Part shown: piece after piece, positions 1 through 8,974 of the stretch
Layout of the letters: each line of letters begins with the position of its first letter
How positions within the stretch are numbered: the stretch's first letter is position 1
Assembly: GCF_024460775.1 (NCBI RefSeq)
Contig: NZ_JANFYZ010000001.1
Span: 496,001 to 560,000, forward strand
DNA from: Desulfovibrio desulfuricans
Lineage (GTDB): Bacteria; Desulfobacterota; Desulfovibrionia; Desulfovibrionales; Desulfovibrionaceae
Length of the DNA: 64,000 nucleotides
Direction of reading: 5' to 3'
The notes under the pieces: model-generated
The model's input: only the letters and a program-made list of their open reading frames with translations
Database searches by the model: none
What the model was told of the DNA's origin: nothing
Program-made: the position numbers and the translations under genes

Positions 1-1124
1 TTGTCAAACACCTTGCAGAACTCGCCAAAATGGGCCTGCGTGCGGCTGAACCGGTGCGGCTGAAAAGCCGCCACAATGCGCCGACCGGGAAAGACCTGAC
101 GCGCCGTGGCAAGAGTAGCCGCAATTTCCGCCGGGTGATGACCGTAGTCGTCAACCACGGTCACACCGCCCTTCTCGCCTTTGAATTCAAAGCGCCGTCC
201 CACGCCGCCAAAACCGTTCAGGCCCTCGGCGCATTTTTCAAAGCTGATGTCCACTTCCATAGCCGCGCCAATGGCGGCCAGAGCGTTGAGCATATTGTGG
301 CGGCCCGGCTGCGGCAGGCTGACCTGACCAAGCTTGACGCCATTGCGCCACACCTCAAAGTTGTTGCGCACGCCGCATTCAAGCGGCACGGCGCGCAACA
401 CGTTGTCTTCCGCAAAGCCGTAGGTGAGCACAGGGCGCTTCACACGGGCAAGCAGGGCGCGCACGCCGGGGTCGTCGCCGCAGACGATGTTCAGGCCATA
501 AAAAGGCACGTTGTTCATGAACTGCACAAAGGCGTCATCAATGCCCTGTCGGGTTTTGTAGTGATCGAGATGGTCTTCATCCACGTTGGTCACAACATTG
601 ATGATGGGCAGAAGACACAAAAATGAGCCGTCAGACTCGTCAGCTTCGGCTATCAGATATTCGCCGTGCCCAAGATGCGCGTTGGTGCCATACGCGTTGA
701 GCCTGCCGCCAATAATAACTGTAGGATCAAGCTCCGCAGTATCAAAGATAGATGCAGTAAGTGATGTTGTAGTGGTCTTGCCATGCGTACCGGCAATGGC
801 GATGCCCTGCCGCAAACGCATCAGCTCGGCCAGCATTTCGGCACGGGGGATTATGGCAATATTACGGCGGCGGGCTTCAATAAGCTCTGGATTTTCATCG
901 TTGATGGCGGTGGACTTCACTAGGACCTGAACATCCCCCACGTTTTCCGCTGCATGGCCCACGGCAACGTGTGCGCCAAGGTCGCGCAGATGACGCACAA
1001 CGGCAGAATCACTCATGTCAGAGCCGGAAACTTCGTAGCCCTGATTGAGAAGAACCTCGGCAATGCCGCTCATACCCGCGCCGCCAATGCCCACCATATG
1101 AATACGCCGAATCTTGCTGTTCAT
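1..1124 (-). CDS. murC: UDP-N-acetylmuramate--L-alanine ligase MurC, C-terminus cut by window edge
   Basis: This cytoplasmic Mur ligase adds L-Ala to UDP-MurNAc using ATP. Reading the minus strand from the ATG at 1124 gives [20 protein letters not shown], the Rossmann glycine motif typical of the MurC N-terminus. The P-loop [11 protein letters not shown] follows near residue 110, and the Mur central motif [10 protein letters not shown] comes later. The frame stays open to position 3, so 374 codons are visible out of the roughly 460 usual for MurC; the end of the C-terminal domain lies outside the window. It is the last visible gene of the dcw operon, 75 bases after murG. Several long frames on the opposite strand here are shadows. 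Confidence 0.95.
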   Translation of the reverse strand, partial: MNSKIRRIHMVGIGGAGMSGIAEVLLNQGYEVSGSDMSDSAVVRHLRDLGAHVAVGHAAENVGDVQVLVKSTAINDENPELIEARRRNIAIIPRAEMLAELMRLRQGIAIAGTHGKTTTTSLTASIFDTAELDPTVIIGGRLNAYGTNAHLGHGEYLIAEADESDGSFLCLLPIINVVTNVDEDHLDHYKTRQGIDDAFVQFMNNVPFYGLNIVCGDDPGVRALLARVKRPVLTYGFAEDNVLRAVPLECGVRNNFEVWRNGVKLGQVSLPQPGRHNMLNALAAIGAAMEVDISFEKCAEGLNGFGGVGRRFEFKGEKGGVTVVDDYGHHPAEIAATLATARQVFPGRRIVAAFQPHRFSRTQAHFGEFCKVFD

Positions 1125-1199
1125 GCTCTACCTTTAAAGAAAGTCTAGATAATTTGAAGGGTTGAATTCGCCCTTGGATATCGGATGCTGAAGCCCTGT

Positions 1200-2264
1200 T
1201 TACGCTGTTTGTTCCAGAACGGCGACCACGCGCGCTGCCGCGTCAGGCCGGGCCGCGGCAAGGGCGGCTGCGGCCATGGGTTCGCGTTCGCCGGGCATGG
1301 TCAAGAGCCGCAGCAGAATGTCTGACATACGCTGCACGGCCATGCGCCCTTCAGGCACCAGTACGGCAGCGCCGCTGCGGGTCAGCACCTCGGCGTTGCG
1401 GGTCTGGTGATCGTGAATGGCATAGGGAAAAGGCACAAGAACCGAGGGCAGGCCTGCGGCGCAAAGCTCCGCCACAGTGCTGGCCCCGGCGCGGCACAGG
1501 GCCACGTCGGCCCAGGCGTAGGCCCCGGCCATGTCGTCAATAAAGGCGGAAACACATTCGGGGGCATAACCTGCCGCCATATAGGCCGCGCGCACACTGC
1601 CCTCATCCGTTAGGCCGGTCTGGTGGCGAATTTCCACCCCGGCGCCGCGAAATTCCGCCAGATTTTCAAGCATAAAGGCATTGAGCGCATGCGCGCCCTG
1701 CGAACCGCCCATGACCAGCAGACGGCGCGTCTGCCGGTGGCGATCCACCTGCCCCACCGCGCTTACGGCCGCCCGCACAGGGTTGCCCGTAAATACGCAT
1801 TTTTTCATATCAAAGCCGCTGGTGTTGGGCAGTGAAATGCACACGCGCCGCGCAAGCCGCGCCAGAAAACGGTTGCTGGCACCGGCTATGGCGTTCTGCT
1901 CGTGCAGCACGCCGGGCACGCCAAGAATACGTGCGGCCAGCATGGGCGCAAATGCGGCATACCCGCCGAATCCAGCTACAACATCGGGCTTGAAACGGCG
2001 CAAAATCCCCACAGCCTTGACCACGGCAAGAGCCATCTGCGCGCCTGCACCCACAGCCTTGAAGCCGCGCCCCAAAAGGCCGCGCACAGGCAGCCCCTCA
2101 AAGGGAATGCCCGCCTGACGCATCAGCCGTTCTTCCGGCCCGTAGAGCGAACCCACAAACAGCAAGTTGGCATTGGGATTGCGACGCCGCAATTCCTCTG
2201 CCACAGCCAATGCCGGAAAGATATGCCCGCCAGTGCCGCCGGTCGTCAGGATGATGTTGTCCAT
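1200..2264 (-). CDS. murG: Lipid II synthase MurG (GlcNAc transferase)
   Basis: This membrane-associated GT28 glycosyltransferase moves GlcNAc from UDP-GlcNAc to lipid I, giving lipid II. The start MDNIILTTGGTGGHIFPALA carries the donor-site glycine loop TGGTGGH at the N-terminus, where MurG has it. GFGGYAAFAPMLAA and the C-terminal GAST/AELCAAGLPSVLVPFP region (UDP-GlcNAc binding) also match. The frame extends 14 codons further upstream to an ATG at 2306, but the family N-terminus and the AAGGA sequence upstream favour 2264. The resulting 354 aa is normal for MurG. The start overlaps the end of ftsW by 19 bases, which suggests translational coupling. Confidence 0.95.
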   Translation of the reverse strand: MDNIILTTGGTGGHIFPALAVAEELRRRNPNANLLFVGSLYGPEERLMRQAGIPFEGLPVRGLLGRGFKAVGAGAQMALAVVKAVGILRRFKPDVVAGFGGYAAFAPMLAARILGVPGVLHEQNAIAGASNRFLARLARRVCISLPNTSGFDMKKCVFTGNPVRAAVSAVGQVDRHRQTRRLLVMGGSQGAHALNAFMLENLAEFRGAGVEIRHQTGLTDEGSVRAAYMAAGYAPECVSAFIDDMAGAYAWADVALCRAGASTVAELCAAGLPSVLVPFPYAIHDHQTRNAEVLTRSGAAVLVPEGRMAVQRMSDILLRLLTMPGEREPMAAAALAAARPDAAARVVAVLEQTA

Positions 2265-3424
2265 GTGTCCGCCGTCCTTGAAAAATTCATAAGCAGGCCC
2301 ACGCACAGCATGGTGGCCAAAAGGTTACTGCCGCCGTAACTCATGAGGGGCATGGGCACGCCCTTGGGCGGCGCAACCCCCATGACCACGGCCAGATTCA
2401 TGACCGAGCCCATTGCAAGAATGGTGGTAATGCCGAATGCGGTAAAACGGTCGCGCAGATTGCGCTGGCCCATGATGATTTTGTAGCAGCGCCAGAAAAG
2501 CAGGGCAAACAGAATCATCACAACGCTTACGCCCACAAAACCCATTTCTTCGGCAAGCACGGCCATGATAAAGTCGTTGTGCGCTTCAGGCAGATAAAAC
2601 ATCTTCTGCTTGCTTGCGCCAACGCCTACGCCAAAGAAGCTGCCCGAACCAATGGCAAGCAGCGACTGCACAAGCTGGTAGCCCGTATTGTGCGCATCCT
2701 GAAAAGGATCAAGAAAGGCCAGCAGACGGCGCAGACGATAGGGCGAAGAAATGGCCAGCGCCATAGCGCCGCCGCAGGCGAGCGCAACTGAAAAGAACAG
2801 ATAGACAAAGCGGGTGCCGCCCGCCACGCACATGAAAAACAGGATACTTGCAAGAACAACGGCGCTGCCGAAGTCAGGCTGCAAGAGCAGCAAAAAACAG
2901 AACAGCCCCGTTACGGCAAAGGGAGGTATGACGCCCCGGCTGAACGTCTTGATAAGTTCCTGCTTGGAACTCATGAAGTACGCCAGATACAGCGCCAGCG
3001 CAATTTTGACGAATTCCATGGGCTGAATGGAGATAAAACCCAGCGGAATCCAGCGCTTTGCGCCGTTGATGGCAGGGGTAAGGGGCGAGAGTGTCACCAG
3101 CAGCAGGAGCAGCGCAAGAAACAGCGCAGGATACTGCATGCGGTACAGCCAGTGCCTTGGCAGGAGGGCTGCGCTCCACAGGGCAACGCCGCCGCAAAGG
3201 GCAAAGATGACCTGACGCTTGAAGAAAAAGTATTTGTCGCCGTTGACCTGCTCCGCCACAATGCCGCTGGCCGAAAGCACCATCACAAGACCAATGGAAA
3301 GGATAATCAGCATGATGGTGAAAAGCCACCAGTCAAAGGGCGCGAACGGCCCTTCTTCCGTGGCCCTCGCCATGGCGCTGTTTACCTTGGGCGCTTTTTC
3401 CTTACCGCTGAAGATGTTCTTCAT
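2246..3424 (-). CDS. ftsW: Septal peptidoglycan glycosyltransferase FtsW (SEDS family)
   Basis: This is a polytopic inner-membrane SEDS protein that polymerises lipid II at the septum together with FtsI. The 392 aa contain about ten hydrophobic segments. SEDS signatures are visible: NGAKRWIPLGFISIQPMEF mid-protein, LLQPDFGSAVV, and the C-terminal MPLMSYGGSNLL that separates FtsW/RodA proteins from other transporters. A polar N-terminal tail of about 30 residues precedes the first membrane segment. The start ATG overlaps the murD stop by 4 bases. FtsW rather than RodA is chosen from its position between murD and murG, as in other dcw clusters. Confidence 0.94.
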   Translation of the reverse strand: MKNIFSGKEKAPKVNSAMARATEEGPFAPFDWWLFTIMLIILSIGLVMVLSASGIVAEQVNGDKYFFFKRQVIFALCGGVALWSAALLPRHWLYRMQYPALFLALLLLLVTLSPLTPAINGAKRWIPLGFISIQPMEFVKIALALYLAYFMSSKQELIKTFSRGVIPPFAVTGLFCFLLLLQPDFGSAVVLASILFFMCVAGGTRFVYLFFSVALACGGAMALAISSPYRLRRLLAFLDPFQDAHNTGYQLVQSLLAIGSGSFFGVGVGASKQKMFYLPEAHNDFIMAVLAEEMGFVGVSVVMILFALLFWRCYKIIMGQRNLRDRFTAFGITTILAMGSVMNLAVVMGVAPPKGVPMPLMSYGGSNLLATMLCVGLLMNFSRTADTWTTSS

Positions 3425-4725
3425 GACAGCTTACCCACAATCTGTTTGAAGTCTTCACCGCGCTGTTCATAATTTTTGTACAGGTCATAGCTGGAGGTGG
3501 CGGGCGCAAGCAGCACCACATCGCCGCTCCTGGCATTTGCCGAGGCAAAACGCACTGCTGGTTCCATTGTTTCGTGCCAGCTTATGGGCACAATGCCCTG
3601 CCAGGCCTTTTCAAAATGCTCACGGCTGGCCCCAAAAAGCACAACTTCCTGCACCTTCGCGCGCAACAGGTCGGCAAGCCCGGCCAGATCGCCGCCCTTG
3701 AACTTGCCGCCGCAGAGCAGCCGCACTGGGCGGTCAAAGGCCTCCAGCGCCACCTGAAGGGCGGAAACCGTGGTGCATTTGGAATCATTGACGTACAGCA
3801 CGCCGCCAAGTTCGCGCACACGCTCAAGACGGTGCGGCAAAGGCTGAAAGCGTTCAACAGCTCTGGTGGCGCTTGCTTCCGTCACGCCAAAAAGGCGGCA
3901 GGCCTGCCATGCGGCTTCCTCATTAATGCGGTTATGCGCGCCCATGAGGCAGCTTGCAGGAAAGCGGTCAGTGGCCTTTACAAAAACCTTGCGGGCCTTG
4001 AGGCGGTGGGCGTCAGCCAGCGCTTGCAGATCTTCGCCCAGCACGGCCAGATCGCCTTCGTCCTGACAGCGGAACAACCGGAACTTGGCCTCGGTGTATT
4101 CCGCCATGTCCTTGTGGTAATCAAGATGGTTGGGCGTGATGTTGAGCAGAATACCCGCGCGCGGACAAAATGTGGTGCAGGCCTGCAACTGGAAACTGGA
4201 AATCTCGAGCACAAGCACATCGGCCTTTTTGCCGCCGAGAACGTATTCCGAAAGCGGCGTTCCGATGTTGCCGCCCAAAAACACGGCATAGCCCTGCTCG
4301 TGCAGCATGGCGGCAGCCAGGGAGGCCGTGGTGGTTTTGCCGCTGGTGCCGGTTATGGCCAGCACCGGCTCGTCATCAAGGTAGCGCCATGCCAGTTCCA
4401 TTTCGGCCAGAATTTCAGAAACCTGCGTGTCCACCAGCCCCTCAAGCCTGGCTACAGGCATGCCGGGGCTGGGCACCACAAAGGCCGCGCCTGCAAACTG
4501 CGCGGCGGAATGCTCGCCAAGCTGCACGTCAATGCCAAGGGCTGCAAGCTCGGCGGCAAGCACTTCCCTTCCGGCCAGCGCCTTGAGGTTGCTGTCCAGT
4601 AGCCGAACCCTCGCCCCGGCGCGCCGCAGCAGTCTGGCGGCGGCAAGGCCTGAACGGCCCGCCCCCACAACAACTGCCAGTTCGCCGGGTTCGATACGTC
4701 TGCCGCGATTTTTCTCCAGTGCCAT
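3421..4725 (-). CDS. murD: UDP-N-acetylmuramoylalanine--D-glutamate ligase MurD
   Basis: This cytoplasmic ATP-dependent ligase adds D-Glu to UDP-MurNAc-L-Ala. The 434 aa include an N-terminal Rossmann-like UDP-binding domain (VVVGAGRSGLAAARLL), the P-loop GTSGKTTTASL near residue 125, the Mur motif ITPNHLDYHKDM, and the C-terminal LLCGGKFKGGDL and LLAPATSSYDLY segments characteristic of MurD. It lies 11 bases after mraY and overlaps the ftsW start by 4 bases, inside the dcw operon. A start further upstream is not supported. Confidence 0.95.
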   Translation of the reverse strand: MALEKNRGRRIEPGELAVVVGAGRSGLAAARLLRRAGARVRLLDSNLKALAGREVLAAELAALGIDVQLGEHSAAQFAGAAFVVPSPGMPVARLEGLVDTQVSEILAEMELAWRYLDDEPVLAITGTSGKTTTASLAAAMLHEQGYAVFLGGNIGTPLSEYVLGGKKADVLVLEISSFQLQACTTFCPRAGILLNITPNHLDYHKDMAEYTEAKFRLFRCQDEGDLAVLGEDLQALADAHRLKARKVFVKATDRFPASCLMGAHNRINEEAAWQACRLFGVTEASATRAVERFQPLPHRLERVRELGGVLYVNDSKCTTVSALQVALEAFDRPVRLLCGGKFKGGDLAGLADLLRAKVQEVVLFGASREHFEKAWQGIVPISWHETMEPAVRFASANARSGDVVLLAPATSSYDLYKNYEQRGEDFKQIVGKLS

Positions 4726-4736
4726 ATCCCCTCTCC

Positions 4737-5813
4737 TCAGCGCAGCTTCAGAACAGAAAGCGCCACAAGGCCCAACAGGATGGAAGTTATCCAGAACCGG
4801 ATGATGATCTTGGATTCAGGCACGCCCTTGAGCTCAAAATGATGGTGCAAGGGTGCCATGCGGAAAATACGTTTGCCGCCAGTCCAGCGGAAGTAGCCGA
4901 CCTGTAGAATGACCGAAAGTGTTTCGGCCACAAAAAGGCCGCCCACTACGGAAAGCACAAGTTCCTGCTTGCACAGCAGGGCCAGATAGCCCAGCACGCC
5001 GCCGAGCGAAAGCGAACCCACATCGCCCATGAATACCTGGGCCGGATAGGCGTTGAACCACAAAAAGCCAAGGCCAGCGCCCACAAGCGCCGCGCAGAAC
5101 ACTGTGACCTCGCCCACGCCGGGCATGTAGGGCAGCAGCAGGTATCCGGCAAAACGGGCGTTGCCCGTGATATAGATGAAGATGGAAAAAACGAGGCAAG
5201 CCACAATGGAAGGCCCGATGGCAAGACCGTCCAGGCCGTCCGTCAGGTTGACGGCGTTGGAAGAGGCCACCATGACAAACACGCCAAAGGGCAGATAAAA
5301 CCAGCCCAAATCAAAGGTAACTTCTTTCAGAAAAGGAATGGTCAGCTTGCTGCTGTAATCGGGATTGATATAGAGCAGCACCATTGCCGCGCAGGCAACA
5401 GCCAGTTGCCCCGCCATCTTGGACCTGCCGGAAATCCCCTTGTTTTTGTGGTGACGCAACTTGGTTATGTCGTCCCAGAAGCCAACGGCCCCGAAGCCCG
5501 CAAAAACAAGAAAAGCCTGCCAGATGTAGGGATTGGTCAGGTCAGACCACAAAAGCAGGCTGATGCTGAGCGCAAACAGCATGAGCAGACCGCCCATGGT
5601 GGGGGTGCCGGCCTTGCAGGCGTGGGCGGCAACGTCTTCGTGAATATACTGGCCGCATTTGAGGCTGCGGAGCCAGCCGATAAAGCGGGGACCAATGAGA
5701 ATAGAAAGCACAAGAGCAGTGATGAGCGCGGCCAACGAGCGGAAGCTGATGTACCGAAAAACGTTGAATACCGTCCATTCGGACGCAAGGGGGACAAAGA
5801 GATTATAGAACAT
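4737..5813 (-). CDS. mraY: Phospho-N-acetylmuramoyl-pentapeptide transferase MraY
   Basis: This integral membrane enzyme moves phospho-MurNAc-pentapeptide to undecaprenyl phosphate, making lipid I. The 358 aa show about ten membrane segments. MraY signatures include [11 protein letters not shown] near residue 70, the Asp-rich catalytic site [24 protein letters not shown], and the conserved [15 protein letters not shown] loop near the C-terminus. The length is normal. It lies 152 bases after murF, the largest gap within this part of the operon; no gene fits in that gap. Confidence 0.96.
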   Translation of the reverse strand: MFYNLFVPLASEWTVFNVFRYISFRSLAALITALVLSILIGPRFIGWLRSLKCGQYIHEDVAAHACKAGTPTMGGLLMLFALSISLLLWSDLTNPYIWQAFLVFAGFGAVGFWDDITKLRHHKNKGISGRSKMAGQLAVACAAMVLLYINPDYSSKLTIPFLKEVTFDLGWFYLPFGVFVMVASSNAVNLTDGLDGLAIGPSIVACLVFSIFIYITGNARFAGYLLLPYMPGVGEVTVFCAALVGAGLGFLWFNAYPAQVFMGDVGSLSLGGVLGYLALLCKQELVLSVVGGLFVAETLSVILQVGYFRWTGGKRIFRMAPLHHHFELKGVPESKIIIRFWITSILLGLVALSVLKLR

Positions 5814-5965
5814 GCAGCGTAATCCGTTCTTTTGGTCGTGTGCAGACCGTTATGCCCGTTCTTTAAAGCAGTTAAACCCTGAAACCGGGACTTGAGCGGA
5901 ATAATCCGCCAACGCCCGTTTCAAGTATGCAACGCTCCAGCAGGCGGCGTTTTTAATCTTGGCCC

Positions 5966-7414
5966 TCAGCCCCGCACGGCCTCCGGCTCTGTGAGAGTCT
6001 GGAGCAGGCATTCCAGCCTGTTGCCGCGTGATCCCTTGAACAGGGCCACGCCGCCAGTTTTGTTTTCGGCAAACGCAGTGTGCGTCAATTCGGCCCATGC
6101 AGCAGCAAAGGCCGCAGCGTCATACACCTCGAACCACGGCCCTGTATAGCCCCCACAGGTCAGCCCGGCGCGGATATTTTCACCGTGGCCGCCTTTCCAG
6201 AATACTGCCGAGGGTTTAAGTTCAGCCAGGTGTTTGCCAAGGGCCTCATGCTCTGCCGCTGCCTGCGGCCCAAGCTCGAGCATTTCGCCGAGCACAGGCA
6301 CAAAAAGCCTGCCAGCGGCGCGCTCTGCCGCGGCATCAAGCATGCGGCGCATGGAAAGCGGATTGGCATTATAGGTATCGTCAATAAGCAGCCACTTGCC
6401 TACGCGCGTCTGATTGAACCGCTGCACGGGCAGTTCGCTCTGGGCCAGACCCTGCGCAATTTCCGCATTGCTCAGGCCCAGCAGATGGGCTGCGGCGGCA
6501 ACGGCTATAACATTCTCCGCGCCGTACTCTCCCCTGAAGGGGGCGGTTACATCACAACGCGAGCCGTCAAGCCAGAGGTGGTACAGACCGCGCCTGTCGT
6601 CCGGCGCGTCAATGCCCGTTGCGGCATCATCCCGGCCGTCGGCCTGGGCGGGCGCTGGCCCTGCGTAAGAAGCGCGGTAATCCACGGCTCTGCCTGTGGC
6701 GCTAAAAAAATGCAACTCCGCGCCGGTGGCTCTGGCCTCGCGCACAAGTTCGGGATAATCGGCGCATACAAGGCCTATGCCCTTGGGGGCAAGATTGGTG
6801 AGCAGGCGCGATTTGTGCCAGGCCACGCCCTTGCTGCCAAGACCCTCGGTATGACCGGCGCCGACGTTAAGTATAAGGCCAATGTCAGGGCGCATGACGG
6901 ACGACAGTTCTTCCATGTCGCCCTCATGGCTGATGCCAGCCTCCATGACCCAGAAATCTTCATCGCCGTCAGTGGCGAGCATGGCGCGGGGCATGCCGAT
7001 CTGATTGTTGTTGTTCAGGGCGTTTTTTGCGGTTTTGCCGCGTACGGAAAGCACCTGAGCCAGCACTTCCTTGAGTGTTGTCTTGCCTGCAGTGCCCGTA
7101 ACGCCCACAACTCTGGCAGTTGTTTTATCGCGCCACATGGCGGCTATGCTGCCAAGGGCCTTGATCGTATCTTCCACAACCAGCACAGGCACGCCTGCAC
7201 CGGGCAGCGCCCGTGAGGCCAGCACGGCAGAAGCCCCAAGCTCCACGGCGGCAGGCACAAAATCGTGCCCATCCACCCTGCTGCCGGGGATGCAGACAAA
7301 GAGAGCCCCGGGCGCGGCCTCGCGGCTGTCCGTCACGGTGGCGGTCAGCGCAATGTCGCTCTCAAGGGCGCTCAGGCCCAGACGGGCCGCTATTTCATTG
7401 TAAGTCAGGCGCAA
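5966..7414 (-). CDS. murF: UDP-MurNAc-tripeptide--D-alanyl-D-alanine ligase MurF
   Basis: This cytoplasmic ligase adds D-Ala-D-Ala to UDP-MurNAc-tripeptide. The 482 aa contain GVTGTAGKTTLKEVL (P-loop) near residue 108, NALNNNNQIGMPRAML, EAGISHEGDMEELS and the C-terminal DDTYNANPLSMRRML motif, which together are specific for MurF. Near residues 240-270 there is a polar insertion rich in Asp and Ala (ADGRDDAATGIDAPDD), probably a surface loop. The start overlaps the end of murE by 10 bases, indicating coupling within the dcw operon. Confidence 0.95.
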   Translation of the reverse strand: MRLTYNEIAARLGLSALESDIALTATVTDSREAAPGALFVCIPGSRVDGHDFVPAAVELGASAVLASRALPGAGVPVLVVEDTIKALGSIAAMWRDKTTARVVGVTGTAGKTTLKEVLAQVLSVRGKTAKNALNNNNQIGMPRAMLATDGDEDFWVMEAGISHEGDMEELSSVMRPDIGLILNVGAGHTEGLGSKGVAWHKSRLLTNLAPKGIGLVCADYPELVREARATGAELHFFSATGRAVDYRASYAGPAPAQADGRDDAATGIDAPDDRRGLYHLWLDGSRCDVTAPFRGEYGAENVIAVAAAAHLLGLSNAEIAQGLAQSELPVQRFNQTRVGKWLLIDDTYNANPLSMRRMLDAAAERAAGRLFVPVLGEMLELGPQAAAEHEALGKHLAELKPSAVFWKGGHGENIRAGLTCGGYTGPWFEVYDAAAFAAAWAELTHTAFAENKTGGVALFKGSRGNRLECLLQTLTEPEAVRG

Positions 7415-8859
7415 TGAAGAAACTCCCTAACTACTTCCTGGTCGCTATAGTGGTGTTTGACACCCTGGATGATCTGATAATCCTCATGGCCCTTGCCTGC
7501 AATAAGCAATGCATCGTCCTTGCCGAGCATTTTCAGCGCCTTGATGGTAGCCGCGCGGCGATCAACCTCAACCACAACTTCGCGGGCGGATTTCAAACCG
7601 GGCAGAACATCCTGCAAAATGGCTTCCGGCTCTTCAAAACGCGGGTTGTCGGAGGTCAGCACTGCCACGTCGGACCAGCGGGCCACGGCCTCGCCCATGA
7701 GGGGGCGCTTGGTGCGGTCGCGATTGCCGCCGCAGCCAAATACAGTAACAACGCGTTTGAATCCAGCCCCCCGCAGGGCCTGCAAAACGTTTTCCAGCGC
7801 GTCTGGCGTGTGGGCGTAGTCTACAAATACATTTAATCCTTGGGGATTTTCTACACGCTCCAGCCGCCCGCTCACGCCCGTAAAACTTTCAAGAGATTTG
7901 AAGGCCTCAGGCTCAATGCCCATTTCAAGGGCAACGGCCTGCACGGCCAGCAGGTTGGAGGCGTTGAACGCGCCCACCAGGGGCGAGCGAAGTTCCCACT
8001 TGCTGCCCTCAAGATGCATACGCATGTGGCAGCCGTCCGTTCCGGCAGAAAGCAGTTCACCCCAGAGGTGGCGCTTGTTCAGCGCGCCTTTCTGCAAACC
8101 AAAGGAAAGCGCCGTGGGGCACAATTCCAGCAGGCGGCGGCCCCAGGGGTCGTCGGCGTTGACAGCCATGGCCTTGTCGGGCCGGGGCAGCTCCAGGAAC
8201 AGGCGGGCCTTGACCTGGAAGTAGCTCTCCATGTTCTTGTGATAATCCAGATGATCCTGCGTCAGATTGGTAAAGGCTGCGCCGGAAAACGGCACACCGC
8301 AGACGCGCTGCTGGTCGATGGCGTGGGACGACACTTCCATCACCGCCACATCAACGCCCGCCTTGGCCATGGCGGCCAGCATGGCGTGCACGCTCAGGGC
8401 ATCGGGAGTGGTGAGGGGCGCAGCTTCCGCATGGCCGGGCCAGCGGTAGCTGACCGTGCCCATGACGCCAAGCTTGTGCCCGGCCTGCGCAAAGAGCTGT
8501 TCGAGCAGATAGGAGCATGTGGTCTTGCCGTTGGTGCCTGTGACGCCCACGATCTTGAGCGGCAGTTCGCTGGTGCGCCAGCGGGCCTCCGCCAGACGCC
8601 AGAGCGCCTCGCGCGGGTCGGAATGATGCACGACGCGGCAGCCGCCAGCAAGCGCTGCGGCTTCCTCCGCTCCGCCGGGACGGCAAACGACAATGGAGGC
8701 CCCTGCGGCCACTGCGGCGGGAATAAAGCGCGCCCCGTCTTCGTTAACGCCAGGCACGGCAACAAAGATATCGCCGGAATTGACCTGACGAGAATCGACG
8801 CGCACCTCAATACCGCCGCGTCTGCACTGTTCAAGAAGGGCTGCAAATTCCCGTTCCAT
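7405..8859 (-). CDS. murE: UDP-MurNAc-L-alanyl-D-glutamate--2,6-diaminopimelate ligase MurE
   Basis: This ligase adds the third stem-peptide residue. The protein has the substrate motif VDSRQVNSGDIFVA near the N-terminus, the P-loop GVTGTNGKTTCSYLL near residue 110, TNLTQDHLDYHKNMESY, and the C-terminal TSDNPRFEEPEAIL segment. The DNPR motif contacts meso-diaminopimelate in known MurE enzymes, so the substrate is probably meso-DAP. The frame extends to an ATG at 8895, but GAGGT sits just upstream of the ATG at 8859 and the family N-terminus begins there; this gives 484 aa. It lies 115 bases after ftsI and overlaps murF. Confidence 0.95.
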   Translation of the reverse strand: MEREFAALLEQCRRGGIEVRVDSRQVNSGDIFVAVPGVNEDGARFIPAAVAAGASIVVCRPGGAEEAAALAGGCRVVHHSDPREALWRLAEARWRTSELPLKIVGVTGTNGKTTCSYLLEQLFAQAGHKLGVMGTVSYRWPGHAEAAPLTTPDALSVHAMLAAMAKAGVDVAVMEVSSHAIDQQRVCGVPFSGAAFTNLTQDHLDYHKNMESYFQVKARLFLELPRPDKAMAVNADDPWGRRLLELCPTALSFGLQKGALNKRHLWGELLSAGTDGCHMRMHLEGSKWELRSPLVGAFNASNLLAVQAVALEMGIEPEAFKSLESFTGVSGRLERVENPQGLNVFVDYAHTPDALENVLQALRGAGFKRVVTVFGCGGNRDRTKRPLMGEAVARWSDVAVLTSDNPRFEEPEAILQDVLPGLKSAREVVVEVDRRAATIKALKMLGKDDALLIAGKGHEDYQIIQGVKHHYSDQEVVREFLHCA

Positions 8860-8974
8860 ATCAACCTCACTGCATAACCGGGGCAAATGCCCCAATTTAG
8901 TCCCGGCGGCGCGCGCAATTCAACCCGCAACCCCGCGCGCGATGCGTGCGCCAGCCGGAAGCAACCTGCCGTTC